Shown: piece by piece, positions 1 to 10,208 of the stretch
Layout of the letters: the number at the start of each line of letters is the position of its first letter
Position numbering within the stretch: position 1 is the stretch's first letter
Assembly (NCBI GenBank): GCA_037176885.1
Contig: JAWWNJ010000293.1
Span: 1-64,000 of the forward strand
Direction: 5' to 3'
Source of the DNA: Favolaschia claudopus
Lineage: Eukaryota > Basidiomycota > Agaricomycetes > Agaricales > Mycenaceae
Length of the DNA stretch: 64,000 nucleotides
Translations under genes and position numbers: made by a program
The notes under the pieces: model-generated
Seen by the model: the letters and a program-made list of their open reading frames with translations, nothing else
Databases searched by the model: none
What the model was told of the DNA's origin: nothing

Positions 1-735
1 GTCAAGTCCCGTCATCCATGATGCATCTGTGATCGCTTGTTCTCTGCGCACTGCCTTCTTCCAAAAACATGAAGGTACGTCAGCTGGTTCTAAATCTCAT
101 CCGTACTTGCTTAGACACTCAGCAGATGACCTCCGCGCGCCAACTCTATTTCTATTATTCGTCAGCAAGCGACAGGCTGCGGGAGATGTATCATTTCCTC
201 CCGTTCAACAAGGGGTCCATGATCGCTGCATTTGGATCTTCTTTCCATTCCCTTGGTCGTCAGAATGCCACATATCGCCGGCAGCCTCGAATCGGTTCAC
301 CTTGGGAGGCTGTCTCGTGGAAGCGGAAGCATGCAGACTGTCTCCACGCGAACTTTGGAACAATACTTGAAGTACACCCGGGTACGTACACTTCACAATC
401 TAACTTTATAACCTTCCTGCCACCGCTGGGTGTGTAGCTATCACTCGAGCACGCCCTGAATTTTTGGTTTCGAATGACCGCGAGCCACCGAGCTGAATCA
501 AGCACAGCGCGTTCAACAGATCAGTAACCACAGGGAAAATGACCTCGGCGCCCAAGAAAGATCGGGTCTGTGTTGTACAATGTATTGGACGACGGTCTCG
601 CACGGAACGTTAGCCGCGGTCTATAACTTCGTATTAGCGCTCTATCTTTAACACGTTTCTATCACAGTCTTCCGTTTGGTATAAGAGCAGATGCGTGAGT
701 TTCAAGCACCCATATCCTACCTTCGCCGCATTGAT
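1..735. other. Unassigned left edge
   Basis: No reading frame here resembles a family I recognise. Short open frames on both strands overlap one another, which is what chance gives. The stretch just before 736 would hold the promoter of the GH71 gene; no clear core element was identified. Confidence 0.4.
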
Positions 736-2558
736 ATGAAGCTGCATCTGGTTGGACTTCCCTTACTCTCAATGGCCGCCTTGGTCCATGCCTCCCCTTC
801 GAACACTACCGCCTTGAAACGCGCAGGGACGCCAAAGCTCGTCTTCGCGCATTTCATGGTGAGTCTTCATCCAGTCAATTTTGTTTGAAGCATTGATTTA
901 CGTCAACATCGAGGTCGGCATCGTCGACGGATACACTCAAGCGGATTGGGCGAATGATATAGCCCTCGCTTCTGCCACCGGGATCGATGGCTTTGCGCGT
1001 GAGTTCGAGGTATCGAGATTTATACTTAATTCGTTTCTCATATCCTTCATCTCGTCACAAAGTCAACATCGGAACCGACACTTGGACTGACCCGCAATTG
1101 GTACTCGCATATGCCGCTGCACGGAACACCAACTTCAAGCTTTTCATCTCATTCGATTTTCTGGCTGCCCCGGGCTTCAACGACTTCAACACCCAGATCG
1201 TTCCTCGATTGAAGCTTTATGCATCCGATCCCGCTCAGCTGCAGTGGGGTAACGGCGCTCTGGTCTCAACCTTCGGAGGAGGTGCGGTTTTGTTTATCCT
1301 GAATAGAAATAATATTGATCAACTTGCCCTAGATGGTTTCGACTGGTCGGCGGTCCGAAATGCTGTGGGCGCCCCGCTCGAAATAATCCCATTCTATCAA
1401 GCGGCATTGGCTCATCAAGATAGCACTGACGGCCTCTTTCAATGGAACGCTTGGCCGTCGGAAGACGATCAACCCATTAATCAGCCCATGTCTACTGCTG
1501 GTGATCTATTGTTAGTGGAAATCAGTCTTCTTGGCAATCAAATCACAACTTTTTTTCCTGTGTCTCACTTTAGTTACCAATCTCAACTCGGGACCTCGCC
1601 CTACATGGCGGGAGTATCACCATGGTTCTTTACGCATTATCGTCCGCCACTCGATAAGAATTGGCTCTACCTCTCGGACACACTCTTGATTGATAGATGG
1701 AATCAAATACTGAACTTGAAGCCTCAGCTGGTCGAACTAATTAGTTGGAACGACTTCGGCGAGAGTCATTATATTGGTACGCACACCCTCATTCTATGAT
1801 TAGCATGCCATTCAGCGCAAACTCTTACTATAATTAGGCCCCCTGCACCCGGAACGACCTTCTGTGTACGCCCAATCTGGTAATCCTGATGGTGCTATTC
1901 AATGGGTGAGACCAATGACTTTGCTCGTTGCGGTGCTTTTCACGTTTCATTCGTTCAACTAGGCTCCTGGATTCCCTCACGAGTAAGTCTTAAACTATTC
2001 AGAAGGTCTTTCTATGATTGAACTCACGCCTCAGTGCCTGGCGCAAAATTATCACACCATACATTGCTGCCTATAAGACCGGAGGGCCAGTAACAATATC
2101 AACTGCTGTTCGTCTTTCCCTCCTGCTCCGAAATTTTCCTCATTTTCTCTTTCTTACCATAGCAAGAGAATATTGTGTATTGGTATCGACCCCATCCGAA
2201 GGGATTAAGCTGCTCTGATCCCTTCCTCGGTCCTCCCACTGGGCAAAGCTTTCCTGTGCGTTGAATTTTTCGTACTATTATTCTTCTCAATTCATCCTCT
2301 TTTGAGTCTGATGGAATCTGGGCCGCAACTCTCCTCGCTTCACCCGCTACAATTACTATCACTTCGGGATCCAACACGCTCAAGCAGACAGCCCTGGCTG
2401 GCATCAACTACTTCTCAACCGGAATGGGCAGCGGTCAACCTACGTTCAAGCTGGAGAGGAACGGAGCTGTCATCACTCAGGGCACGGGCGGGCTTTCTAT
2501 CGATTTGAACTCATGCAACATTTACAACTTCAACGCATTTGTTGGATCCACGCGTTAA
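736..2558 (+). CDS. Secreted GH71 alpha-1,3-glucanase (mutanase)
   Basis: The product is predicted to hydrolyse alpha-1,3-glucan, a fungal wall polysaccharide, outside the cell. The chosen start opens a classic signal peptide (MKLHLVGLPLLSMAALVHAS). It is followed by the GH71 opening with VFAHFM, then VGIVDGYTQADWANDI, IDGFALNIG and FKLFISFDF, which reads continuously once introns of about 55-65 bases are removed (first introns near 862-915 and 1000-1062). A conserved WND-type segment (LISWNDFGESHYIG) lies near 1740-1770. The C-terminal part, from about 2330, forms the beta-rich tail ending FNAFVGSTR before a stop at 2556. Family assignment rests on these blocks; exon borders after 1500 are approximate. 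It is an isolated gene with a repeat-rich stretch downstream. Alternative identities are unlikely. Confidence 0.85.
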
Positions 2559-3458
2559 TGTGCCTATCTTTACTCCGTGCTATATGTATTCAATTGCTAC
2601 GGAAATCGAGAATATCTCTTTTTGCCCTTGTCCGATCAATTCTTCAATAATTGAGTAATATGCTCTCCGCTGGAAAGTCCGCTGGCGGCCAACGCTGGAC
2701 ACCGTTGGACACTGGCGGACGCTGGCGGACGTTGTTAGGCAGTGTTTCCCACCGGCGGAGTTGGACCGCTGATGTCCGTTGCTCCGCGGTCCTGCCGATG
2801 GGATCCGTTGGAATTCGCTGAAATTCAACGGCGAATGGAAGTTAGGCATGTTATGCTCAAAGAAAAACTCAAGAACCAGAGAGTGTCGTTTGAGTGAGGT
2901 CTTTGAACTATCATAGAGTGGAGAGACAACTCCACTCAAACTTCCAGCGTAAGCTTTGGCTACTGGAAATTAATTCAAGTTAGGATCCGCCCAATTTGCA
3001 TCATGTTCCCCATTGAATTGAACACTAAGATGGAGCTTCGGACTCCCCAGAGGGATTTAACGACGGTTCATGGCCCCTTAAAGCATGAAGATTGTTGTGC
3101 CAAATGATTCTTTACACAAAACTCATTGGTATGCATTTTATTAACAATCCCAGTTGAATGGCCATGGGACACCCTCACATACTATTCTCTGGGTCGATTT
3201 AGACTCATCGAATATCGCAACATCGTTGTTTATCGACGTTCAAATCATCGTCCCGTTTGTACCTTTCAGAAGAGAAAATGCTGAGAATCTTTGGGATTAC
3301 AGCGGAATCCGCTGGATTCCACCGGAAATCGTTCCCGCTCGATTCCAATGGAATCCGTTGGTTTCCATTAAAGTCCAACAGAAGCCATTGCAATCCGTTG
3401 CCGGGTTGCCGACATACAGTGGATCACGGCGATCAACGCTGGAAATCAGCCGGTTGCC
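2559..3458. repeat. Degenerate short-motif repeats, non-coding
   Basis: Two blocks, about 2650-2840 and 3290-3450, are built from degenerate copies of motifs such as CCGTTGGA, TCCGCTGG and GGAATCCG, many partly self-complementary. Between them no frame resembles a protein. The blocks lie directly left of an inverted-repeat element and may be decayed remains of similar elements. Confidence 0.5.
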
Positions 3459-4092
3459 AGCTCCGTGCACTCTCGACATTCCGCCGCTGATGTGACACCT
3501 GAAAAAGGGAATTTGATGGTGGCTGTTCTCACTGAACAGATATCTCAGTACATTTTGATGGGGACTACGATAGACACAATGTGTACGAAAAAAAAGGCAA
3601 ACCAGCAATTACCAGTTGGTGTGGAGGTTTTAATGGTAATCATGAGTTTATGCTGCACAAACAGTTTGCGGGTTCGATTCTTGAATGTAACACAATTTTT
3701 TTTGTTAATGCCGAAGGCCAAAAATTCAATGGTTAAGTGGTTAGGGTTTGTTTCCCCCCAAAACACTGCCGAAGGCCAAAAGAATGCTGGGTTAGGTACT
3801 TGGTTAGGGTTAAGGCTTAGGGTTAGGTGGTTAGGGTTAGGGGGGGGTGGGGGGGGGTGAGGAACAGAAGAATTCGCGCGAACGAGGCTTTAGAGTGCCA
3901 ACCTGAGCGGCCCGGCTTGGGGGACCCCCCGAGCGCAGGGAGGGAGGGGAGGGCCGCGAATGGTTGGTCCCCTTCGCGCAAATGAAGGACTAGGAATGCA
4001 GTTGCTCTGAATTTCGCTGAGACGTTGGGTGCCATCAAATTTCCTTATTCGGATGTCACATCAGCGGCGGAATGTGGGCAAGTAGCTCCGTG
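3459..4092. mobile_element. Non-autonomous TIR element with flanking 9-bp direct repeats
   Basis: A 39-base inverted repeat is present at 3476-3514 and 4037-4075, with about 35 of 39 positions matching by eye. The sequence AGCTCCGTG occurs as a direct repeat at 3459-3467 and 4084-4092, each exactly 8 bases outside its inverted repeat, as expected of a target-site duplication. A 9-base duplication with long TIRs is typical of Mutator-like elements, but that class assignment is inference. The roughly 0.6 kb interior has no coding potential. It contains two copies of a TGCCGAAGGCCAAAA motif (near 3709 and 3767) and a telomere-like G-rich array. Confidence 0.65.
3739..3859 (+). repeat. Interstitial telomere-like TTAGGG repeats and G-run
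   Basis: Degenerate TTAGGG, TTAGGT and TTAAGG units occur from about 3739 and are dense at 3789-3841. They end in a run of Gs broken by a single T at 3841-3857. TTAGGG is the usual telomere repeat of filamentous fungi. The array sits inside the inverted-repeat element, far from any visible chromosome end. Confidence 0.7.
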
Positions 4093-4327
4093 TATATTAC
4101 TGGAATTGATCTTTGGATCCGAGCGGTCATCGATCATCTGCCGCCGAGCCACGGAAGGCTGCCGGAGCGTCTAGCTTGATAAGAATGATCGCCGCTCTCG
4201 GAACCATGAAAGAAAACTCTCGTCGAAATTGGTTCGAGTATCAGAAACGAGATACGTATGAGCTATAAGTACAAGAGATTCAGAGTTGTACATGATCACA
4301 ATTTATTTTACATGTTTGATCGAAATG

Positions 4328-7271
4328 CTAGTATGCAACGCGGAAGTTCAGCCCATCAAGCTCGCGTTTCCAGCATCGATGCTGACTGATTTCATATGCG
4401 AAGTTCGACATGAACCCAGCCTCACCGCCAGTCACAATTTCCAACGCGTCCGTTGCGATAGAGCCGACGTTGTATTTGCCGGTGGTGACAACGCCGTAAG
4501 ACGAGGTGACGGCGGTGTCGTTGGAGGACGCGAATTCGAGTTGCGTTACTTCAAGTTTCAGAGCGCGATGGAGGACCGAGACAGCTGGGAAGCAGCGAGA
4601 GATTAATGGAGGCACGGAAGTTGTAGGTAGTTGACGCACCTTCACCAACAGCACCGATAGCTTTCAAATGTCCGAACGCCTCTCGAACCCAGTGGATGCA
4701 TCGCCCACTGGCGACAAGGGTATCGGCCGACTGCTGTCCCGACGGAATCAACAACGCGTCAAACAAGGTGCTCCGTTGTCCCTGCAAATCCTCTACCGTC
4801 AGCGTCCGCAACTTGAAATAATAAATAATCTTACCTCGAAATGATGATCCATCAGAACCCCACCCTCCCCACCAAACGTTTTCCCGCAGGCCATATCTTC
4901 CCGCGTCTCGGCCCAATCATAAAAGGCACCGCGCCACCCGCCTTCAACAGCGCCTTCATGGCCTCAACCTCTGCCCCATTAAACCCATCCGCCACCAAAA
5001 TCGCTACCCTTCGCGACTTGATCGTCGGTTTCTTTGGCATATAATACCCCTGCGAAAGCGAAGCGCTTTTCTCATGATGCGGCTTGCGCGTGGGGGAGGA
5101 ATGAACTTGACCGCCAACGTTGGCTGCAACGGTTTTGGCCAGGTCCATGTTGACGGCGCAGAGGAGCTTCGTGTAAGTTTCGTAGACTTGGGGGTCGTCG
5201 CAGTGGCTGAGTTCAAACGAGAAGGCGTCAATGAGGTGCATCTAGAAGTCAATCCATTAGCATGCTGCGGAGAAACAATAGATGCAAGTGAGTGCGCACC
5301 TTCTCATGCTCGCTAAGGGAATTCAAGAACAACTCCGCCTGGTTATAATGCTCCCCGAACTTCGCCCCTCGCACTCGCGCTTTCATGCCCTCGATCTTCT
5401 GAGCGAACCTGTACACGTAGTCAGCGTCGCAATAAAAAGACGTCGAGGAAACTTACTCGATATACCCGCCGTTCTCCTTCGGAATCGGCGGTCCCGCCTG
5501 GAACCGGTTCGGCCAATAATTCACCTGCCCTTTGATGATGCGATTCTGATGCTGTCCACCGCGATTGTGATTCATTACAGGGCACACGGGACGATTGATA
5601 GGGAGTTGTTCCCAGTTGATACCTAGACGGGTGATTTGGGTGTCGAAGTAGCTATTGTGTTCAATGATCAGCATTCAACATCAAAAAAGACATGAAGCAA
5701 GAAGACAAAACACACCTAAAATTCCTCCCCTGCAACAACGGATCGTCGCTGAACCCAATCCCGGGCACCACATGCGACGTACAAAACGCCACCTGCTCCG
5801 TCTCCGCGAAGAACTCATCCACAGTCCTATTCAGCACCATCTCGCCGATTTCTTGCAAGGGGACGAGCTCCTCGGGCCATATCTTCGTGGCATCGAGGAT
5901 ATCGAAGGGGAAGTCGTGTTCGCGGGAGGAGGGGAGGATTTGGAGGGCCAGGGTGTATTTTGCGGGGGCGCCGGAGTTGATTGCTTCTTCGAGGTCTTTG
6001 CGATGGAAATCTGAGTTGAGTCGGGTTGAGTTTTCGAATTGTGGAGGTTGTGGACGGCAGGAAAGAGAATCGTACCTGGATCTTGCCCGGAAATCTTCAG
6101 CGCCTCATCCCAAACGAAGGAATGCACGCCGAGTTCGGGAATCCAATGGAATCTATTCAGGCCGACGACGATCAGGACAACCATGTTCACTGCTCAAGAG
6201 GAATTGACGTCGAAGAATGGAACGCACTTGACAAAGAACCTCTCCCCCTCTCCGTTAATCAATGTAAACGTATTCACACCAAATCCTTGCATCATACGAT
6301 AGGAACGCGGAATTGCACGGTCGCTCATGGCCCACATGACCATGTGCGAAGCTTCCGGCTGCAAACCTGATGTCGTCGCAGATATGAGCATGGTATAAAT
6401 ATAACAAGGAGGGAAGAAGAGATGAAAGAGGATTGGAGAAGGGAGAGAAAACTCACCGACGAAATCCCAAAAATTATTATGCGCCGTCTGACCCTGCGGC
6501 ACCTCGTTATGCGGCTCCGGCTTCACCGCATGCACAAAGTCGGGGAACTTTATCGCGTCTTGGATGAAGAAGATGGGGATGTTGTTCCCTACGAGGTCCC
6601 AATTCTACACAGACGTCGTGTCAGGCTTCGCCAACTTCATAAAGGATAAAGGACAAGAAAAAATAGAAACAGATTGAAACGGGAACACGTACCCCCTCCT
6701 CCGTATAAAATTTCGTTGCGAACCCTCTCACGTCACGCACACTATCCGCGCTCCCGCGCGCACCCTGCACCGTGCTAAAACGCACAAAGACGGGCGTGGT
6801 GCGACTGGGGTCGGTGAGAACGCCTGCGGTGGTGTATTTCGTGGCACGGGAGTCGAAGACGCGGAAGTAGCCGTGGGCGGCGCTGCCCCGGGCATGGACC
6901 TGTAGGCCGAGTACCAGTATCAGTATTTGTGGTTGGGAAGGGGAGAAGAAAATGAAGAGGGAGGTGAAGAAAGCAGGACGTACCACTCGTTCTGGGATAC
7001 GTTCGTGGTCGAAACGATGGATTTTCTCGCGGGCGATTTGGTCCTCGAGGAGAAAGGGGCCTGTGTGAGTGCCATCGGACGCCCTCAACCTGTTTTCCAT
7101 GATAAATAGTAGCCGAATCTCCGCGTAGGAGAGTGCGTACCAGTTATCCGTGTCGGGTACAGGCACACCGTGGTCGGTCGTAAGCCCTGTCTTGCTCGTC
7201 ACTTCCAGAGTATCGGGTGCGAGATGCTTGATTTTGGCAGTCTCGAATAGATTTTTCATTGCTGTGGTCAT
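4328..7271 (-). CDS. Large-subunit (clade 2) catalase
   Basis: This heme enzyme splits hydrogen peroxide to water and oxygen. Reading from 7271 downward, the protein shows [11 protein letters not shown], the catalytic His in [22 protein letters not shown], the distal Asn region [19 protein letters not shown], and the heme-ligand Tyr in [11 protein letters not shown] followed by LPINRP. After the catalase core comes the extra C-terminal flavodoxin/DJ-1-like domain ([16 protein letters not shown], about 5040-4890). That domain marks the large-subunit class of 700 or more residues. The last exon ends NFRVAY at 4328. At least seven short introns interrupt it. No peroxisomal PTS1 is visible at the C-terminus and no obvious signal peptide at the chosen Met, so its compartment is uncertain. 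It is divergent from a DJ-1 gene. Confidence 0.93.
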
Positions 7272-7948
7272 TGCGTTCTCAGTGACAGGATTCAGAGAGA
7301 ATACAGCAGATCATATGCCGACTGGTGGTGTCTTATACCTTCGACCCTCTTGTCGTAATGAATGACTCGTGGCCCGGGCTTGCTGGGAAGTACGCCGCCG
7401 ATTCGCATAGTCAACCGTCATAGTGGCGTCAGAGGCGACGTTGTTGAATCTTGAAACAACGAGCAGCCCATTCTTGAGAAAAATAGGAGAGCAACCAAAC
7501 TAGAGTCGAACTTGGCATTCATGAGCGCGCGGTCTAGGTGGAGGATGTTCGTATTTCGGGCTTCTTATTGGAACCGTGCAGTTGCTTGACGCAGAGTTTT
7601 CCGTCTTTCACGGCCAAGAACGGGAAATGAGTGAATTTACAGACGAGGATGCCAGAACGTTATCGCGTCGGGGACTTGGGATGCCTAGATGGATCCGAAA
7701 GCCTCTTTTCTACACATGTAAAGCTTCATACCGAGCCCTATAAGGTCGCCAAAGTGTAAGTCTAGAATTCTGCCATAGTGGAGTCACTTGTCGAGGCGAT
7801 AGGCTGGATTTCCAGAGAATGACCGCAAAGGCGGAGAGCAAGCCACGTCGGCAACTCGGCATTTGATGACGAAGCGACGTGACTTCGTGACTCGTCACAC
7901 CTCTCTTCCTCTCCCATCACCTCGCAAGCGGCCACCAACGGAATAAGT
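7272..7948. promoter_or_regulatory. Shared intergenic region, catalase and DJ-1 gene
   Basis: These 677 bases separate two head-to-head genes and contain no credible coding frame, so both promoters must lie here. I identified no specific transcription factor site with confidence. Confidence 0.45.
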
Positions 7949-8838
7949 ATGCCTTCGGCAGTAGTCCTTCTCGCCGATGGGACGGAGGAAATGGAGTTGT
8001 ATGCTCTGAATTCTCGTCTATCCACGCTTCCAGGATTCCAAACGGGATTTTAGCACAATCACTTTTGATACGCTGGTCCGCGCCGGAGTGAAGTGCTGTT
8101 CCGCCTACGTCCCTCCTCAAACCGACGTGAACCCTCCCGCATATGCCACTGGATCCCGTGGGATCAGGATCATGTACGATGAAGTCTTTGATGCGGCGCG
8201 ATTTTCGCCGGTAGGTCTGGAGGAGCTGTTTTTTACAGTTGAGAATGAGCTGATCATTCACTCGAAGAACTCATATGATGCATTGATAATCCCCGGTGGC
8301 GCCAAGGGTGCGGAAACCATGTCTAATAACGCCGGGGTGCAAGATCTCGTTCGAGAATTTCTTGCGCAAGGGAAGATTGTAGGGATGATTTGCGCTGGTG
8401 CGTGTGTACCTTTATGATGCGTCGACTTCAATAATCTAAGTATCGTTCCACGCAACGAATTCACTTAGGAAGCCTCACGGCGCTCACCTCAAAACTTCCT
8501 CGTCAGCCACTTACCTCGCATCCAAGCGTAAAGACCCAACTTGCAAACGGTAAGTTATATATATTGAAATTCGACTTCCCTCCCCCACTCACACGCATTA
8601 CTTGAAAGATTACGACTACTCCGATGAATCCGTCGTCATATCCGACAAATTGGTAACCAGGTAATTCAAAGATTCTTCCCGTACATCCAATTCTCGCTAA
8701 CGCCAAACCACCCACCCCAGCCGCGGCCCAGGCACCGCCTTCCCCTTCGCGCTAACCCTCGTCGAACTCCTCTGTGGCGCGGAAAAGCGAGACGAAGTCC
8801 GCGCGCCGATGGTCTTTCCGTCGGGCACGCCGTTTTGA
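7949..8838 (+). CDS. DJ-1/PfpI family protein (PARK7-like)
   Basis: DJ-1 proteins act in oxidative and carbonyl stress, as redox sensors, chaperones or glyoxalases. The start gives [16 protein letters not shown], with the conserved Glu of the family. After an intron at 7999-8053 the frame continues [15 protein letters not shown]. The mid-part has [16 protein letters not shown], and the nucleophile elbow is GMICAG with the expected Cys, split by an intron starting about 8400. Two more introns follow, then [20 protein letters not shown], the canonical C-terminal block, and a stop at 8836. A possible 28-base intron at 8211 is too short and the frame stays open through it, so I kept it as coding. 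Length after splicing is about 200 residues, normal for the family. The divergent catalase suggests joint stress control. Confidence 0.88.
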
Positions 8839-10208
8839 ATTCTCGCGGTCTGAACCCGGACCTAAAACTCAAACCGGCGCTTGCCTTCGTCGACCGTCGA
8901 ACAAAATTAGTCTGTACTTTAAATTACTAACCACTCTGTACGTGTTTCACCTCCCGAAACTAAGAAACTGCTCTCGTTCCACAATCCACTCACAGTCTTG
9001 ACGAGCTTTTTCTTTCTCCGCTTTCGGTTATTTTCCTTTTTCAGGGTTGATCCAATTTGAGTTAGTCTGCAACGTTGTCTCGGTCGGTGTGCATAACCGC
9101 GCCCGCGATACAGAAAGACGCAATCGGTTACGATATAGCGCTCATCAGAGGTGACTCAATTGAGCGCTATAACGTCAAGAGCCCAGGGCGGCAGATAAAA
9201 ATGTTTGATGCTCGCAGTTATGGTGGACGCTACATTGACGCCACTTACAAAATCTGTGCTCGGGAGTGAGTACTGATCGCGATTTGTCCAGAGAAAATAG
9301 TTCTATTGTATGTGGAATCGGTACTCCTCCGCCTTACCGTCGGGTGAGTGAATCATCCAGCAATAGAACTTGGAAGATGTGAACCCGAGACTCCAGGAAG
9401 ATGACTAACTCCGCAACCCGCTCGAACTTTACTCCCTTGCCGCTGTGGGTCAACATATCATCCTTCTTAGATTCCCGCTGGAATCCACGCCCACGCCATA
9501 AAGCCTTTTCCGGCCAATGAGCGTACCACAAGGTATGCCACACATCTTTCGGGGTTCGAAAAAGCCCAGCTGGGGGGACGATGACACAGAACGGCTGCAC
9601 CGTTCCAAGTACGGGTTTTGAAATCATTGCATCACTCATGTTCATATTGAATATCTGAAGACTGACAGACAAAATGTAGCAAAGATCTATCCCACACTGA
9701 TACCATGATATGTTGATCACCTGCGGATTTGATTCGGTTAGCGCAAGATACGATCGGATGATATCAGATATGTGTAAATCCTTCTATCTGAAGAGTGGCG
9801 TAAACTGTCTATTTTGAACTTCAATTCAATTTCTTGACAGTCTTCTCAAAAGTTGAACAGACTCATATGTTCGAAGTTTCAGACTGATAGTTCAGAGTTC
9901 TGTGAATCCCGATCTGATGGCGCTCTTCTATGGCATTATTTATCGGCAAATATTCGAACTCTGAGTTGCGAAGTCGCAACAATCCAGACGGGCTGTTTCG
10001 GCCGACACGTTGAAGTGAGTCCATGAACACCATGGTTGATGACCGAAGTCCGAACTTCCTAATCGGGAGACGAGATGCAATGTTCTTTACCGCAAACTTG
10101 CAAGACGAGCTCAAGACTCCTGGCGCCATCAGCCACAGTTCCCCTATATAAAGCAATATCTGGCACACTGTGGACGCCATCAACCACACCGCTCACTCAG
10201 AATCGCCG
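8839..10208. other. No gene recognised
   Basis: Only short unrelated frames occur, for example 9075-9269 on plus and 9334-9720 on minus. None shows a domain, an intron pattern or continuity with a neighbour. The left edge of the repeat-rich island probably begins here. Confidence 0.4.

Noticed and set aside
29..437. Overlapping plus-strand frames at the left edge
   Set aside because: No domain, poor composition, overlap with minus-strand frames, and no intron signals that extend them.
8211..8238. Possible intron in the DJ-1 gene
   Set aside because: 28 bases is too short for a fungal intron and the frame remains open through it.
9334..9720. 128-residue minus-strand frame
   Set aside because: No recognisable motif, no conserved-looking block and no neighbouring exon; treated as chance.
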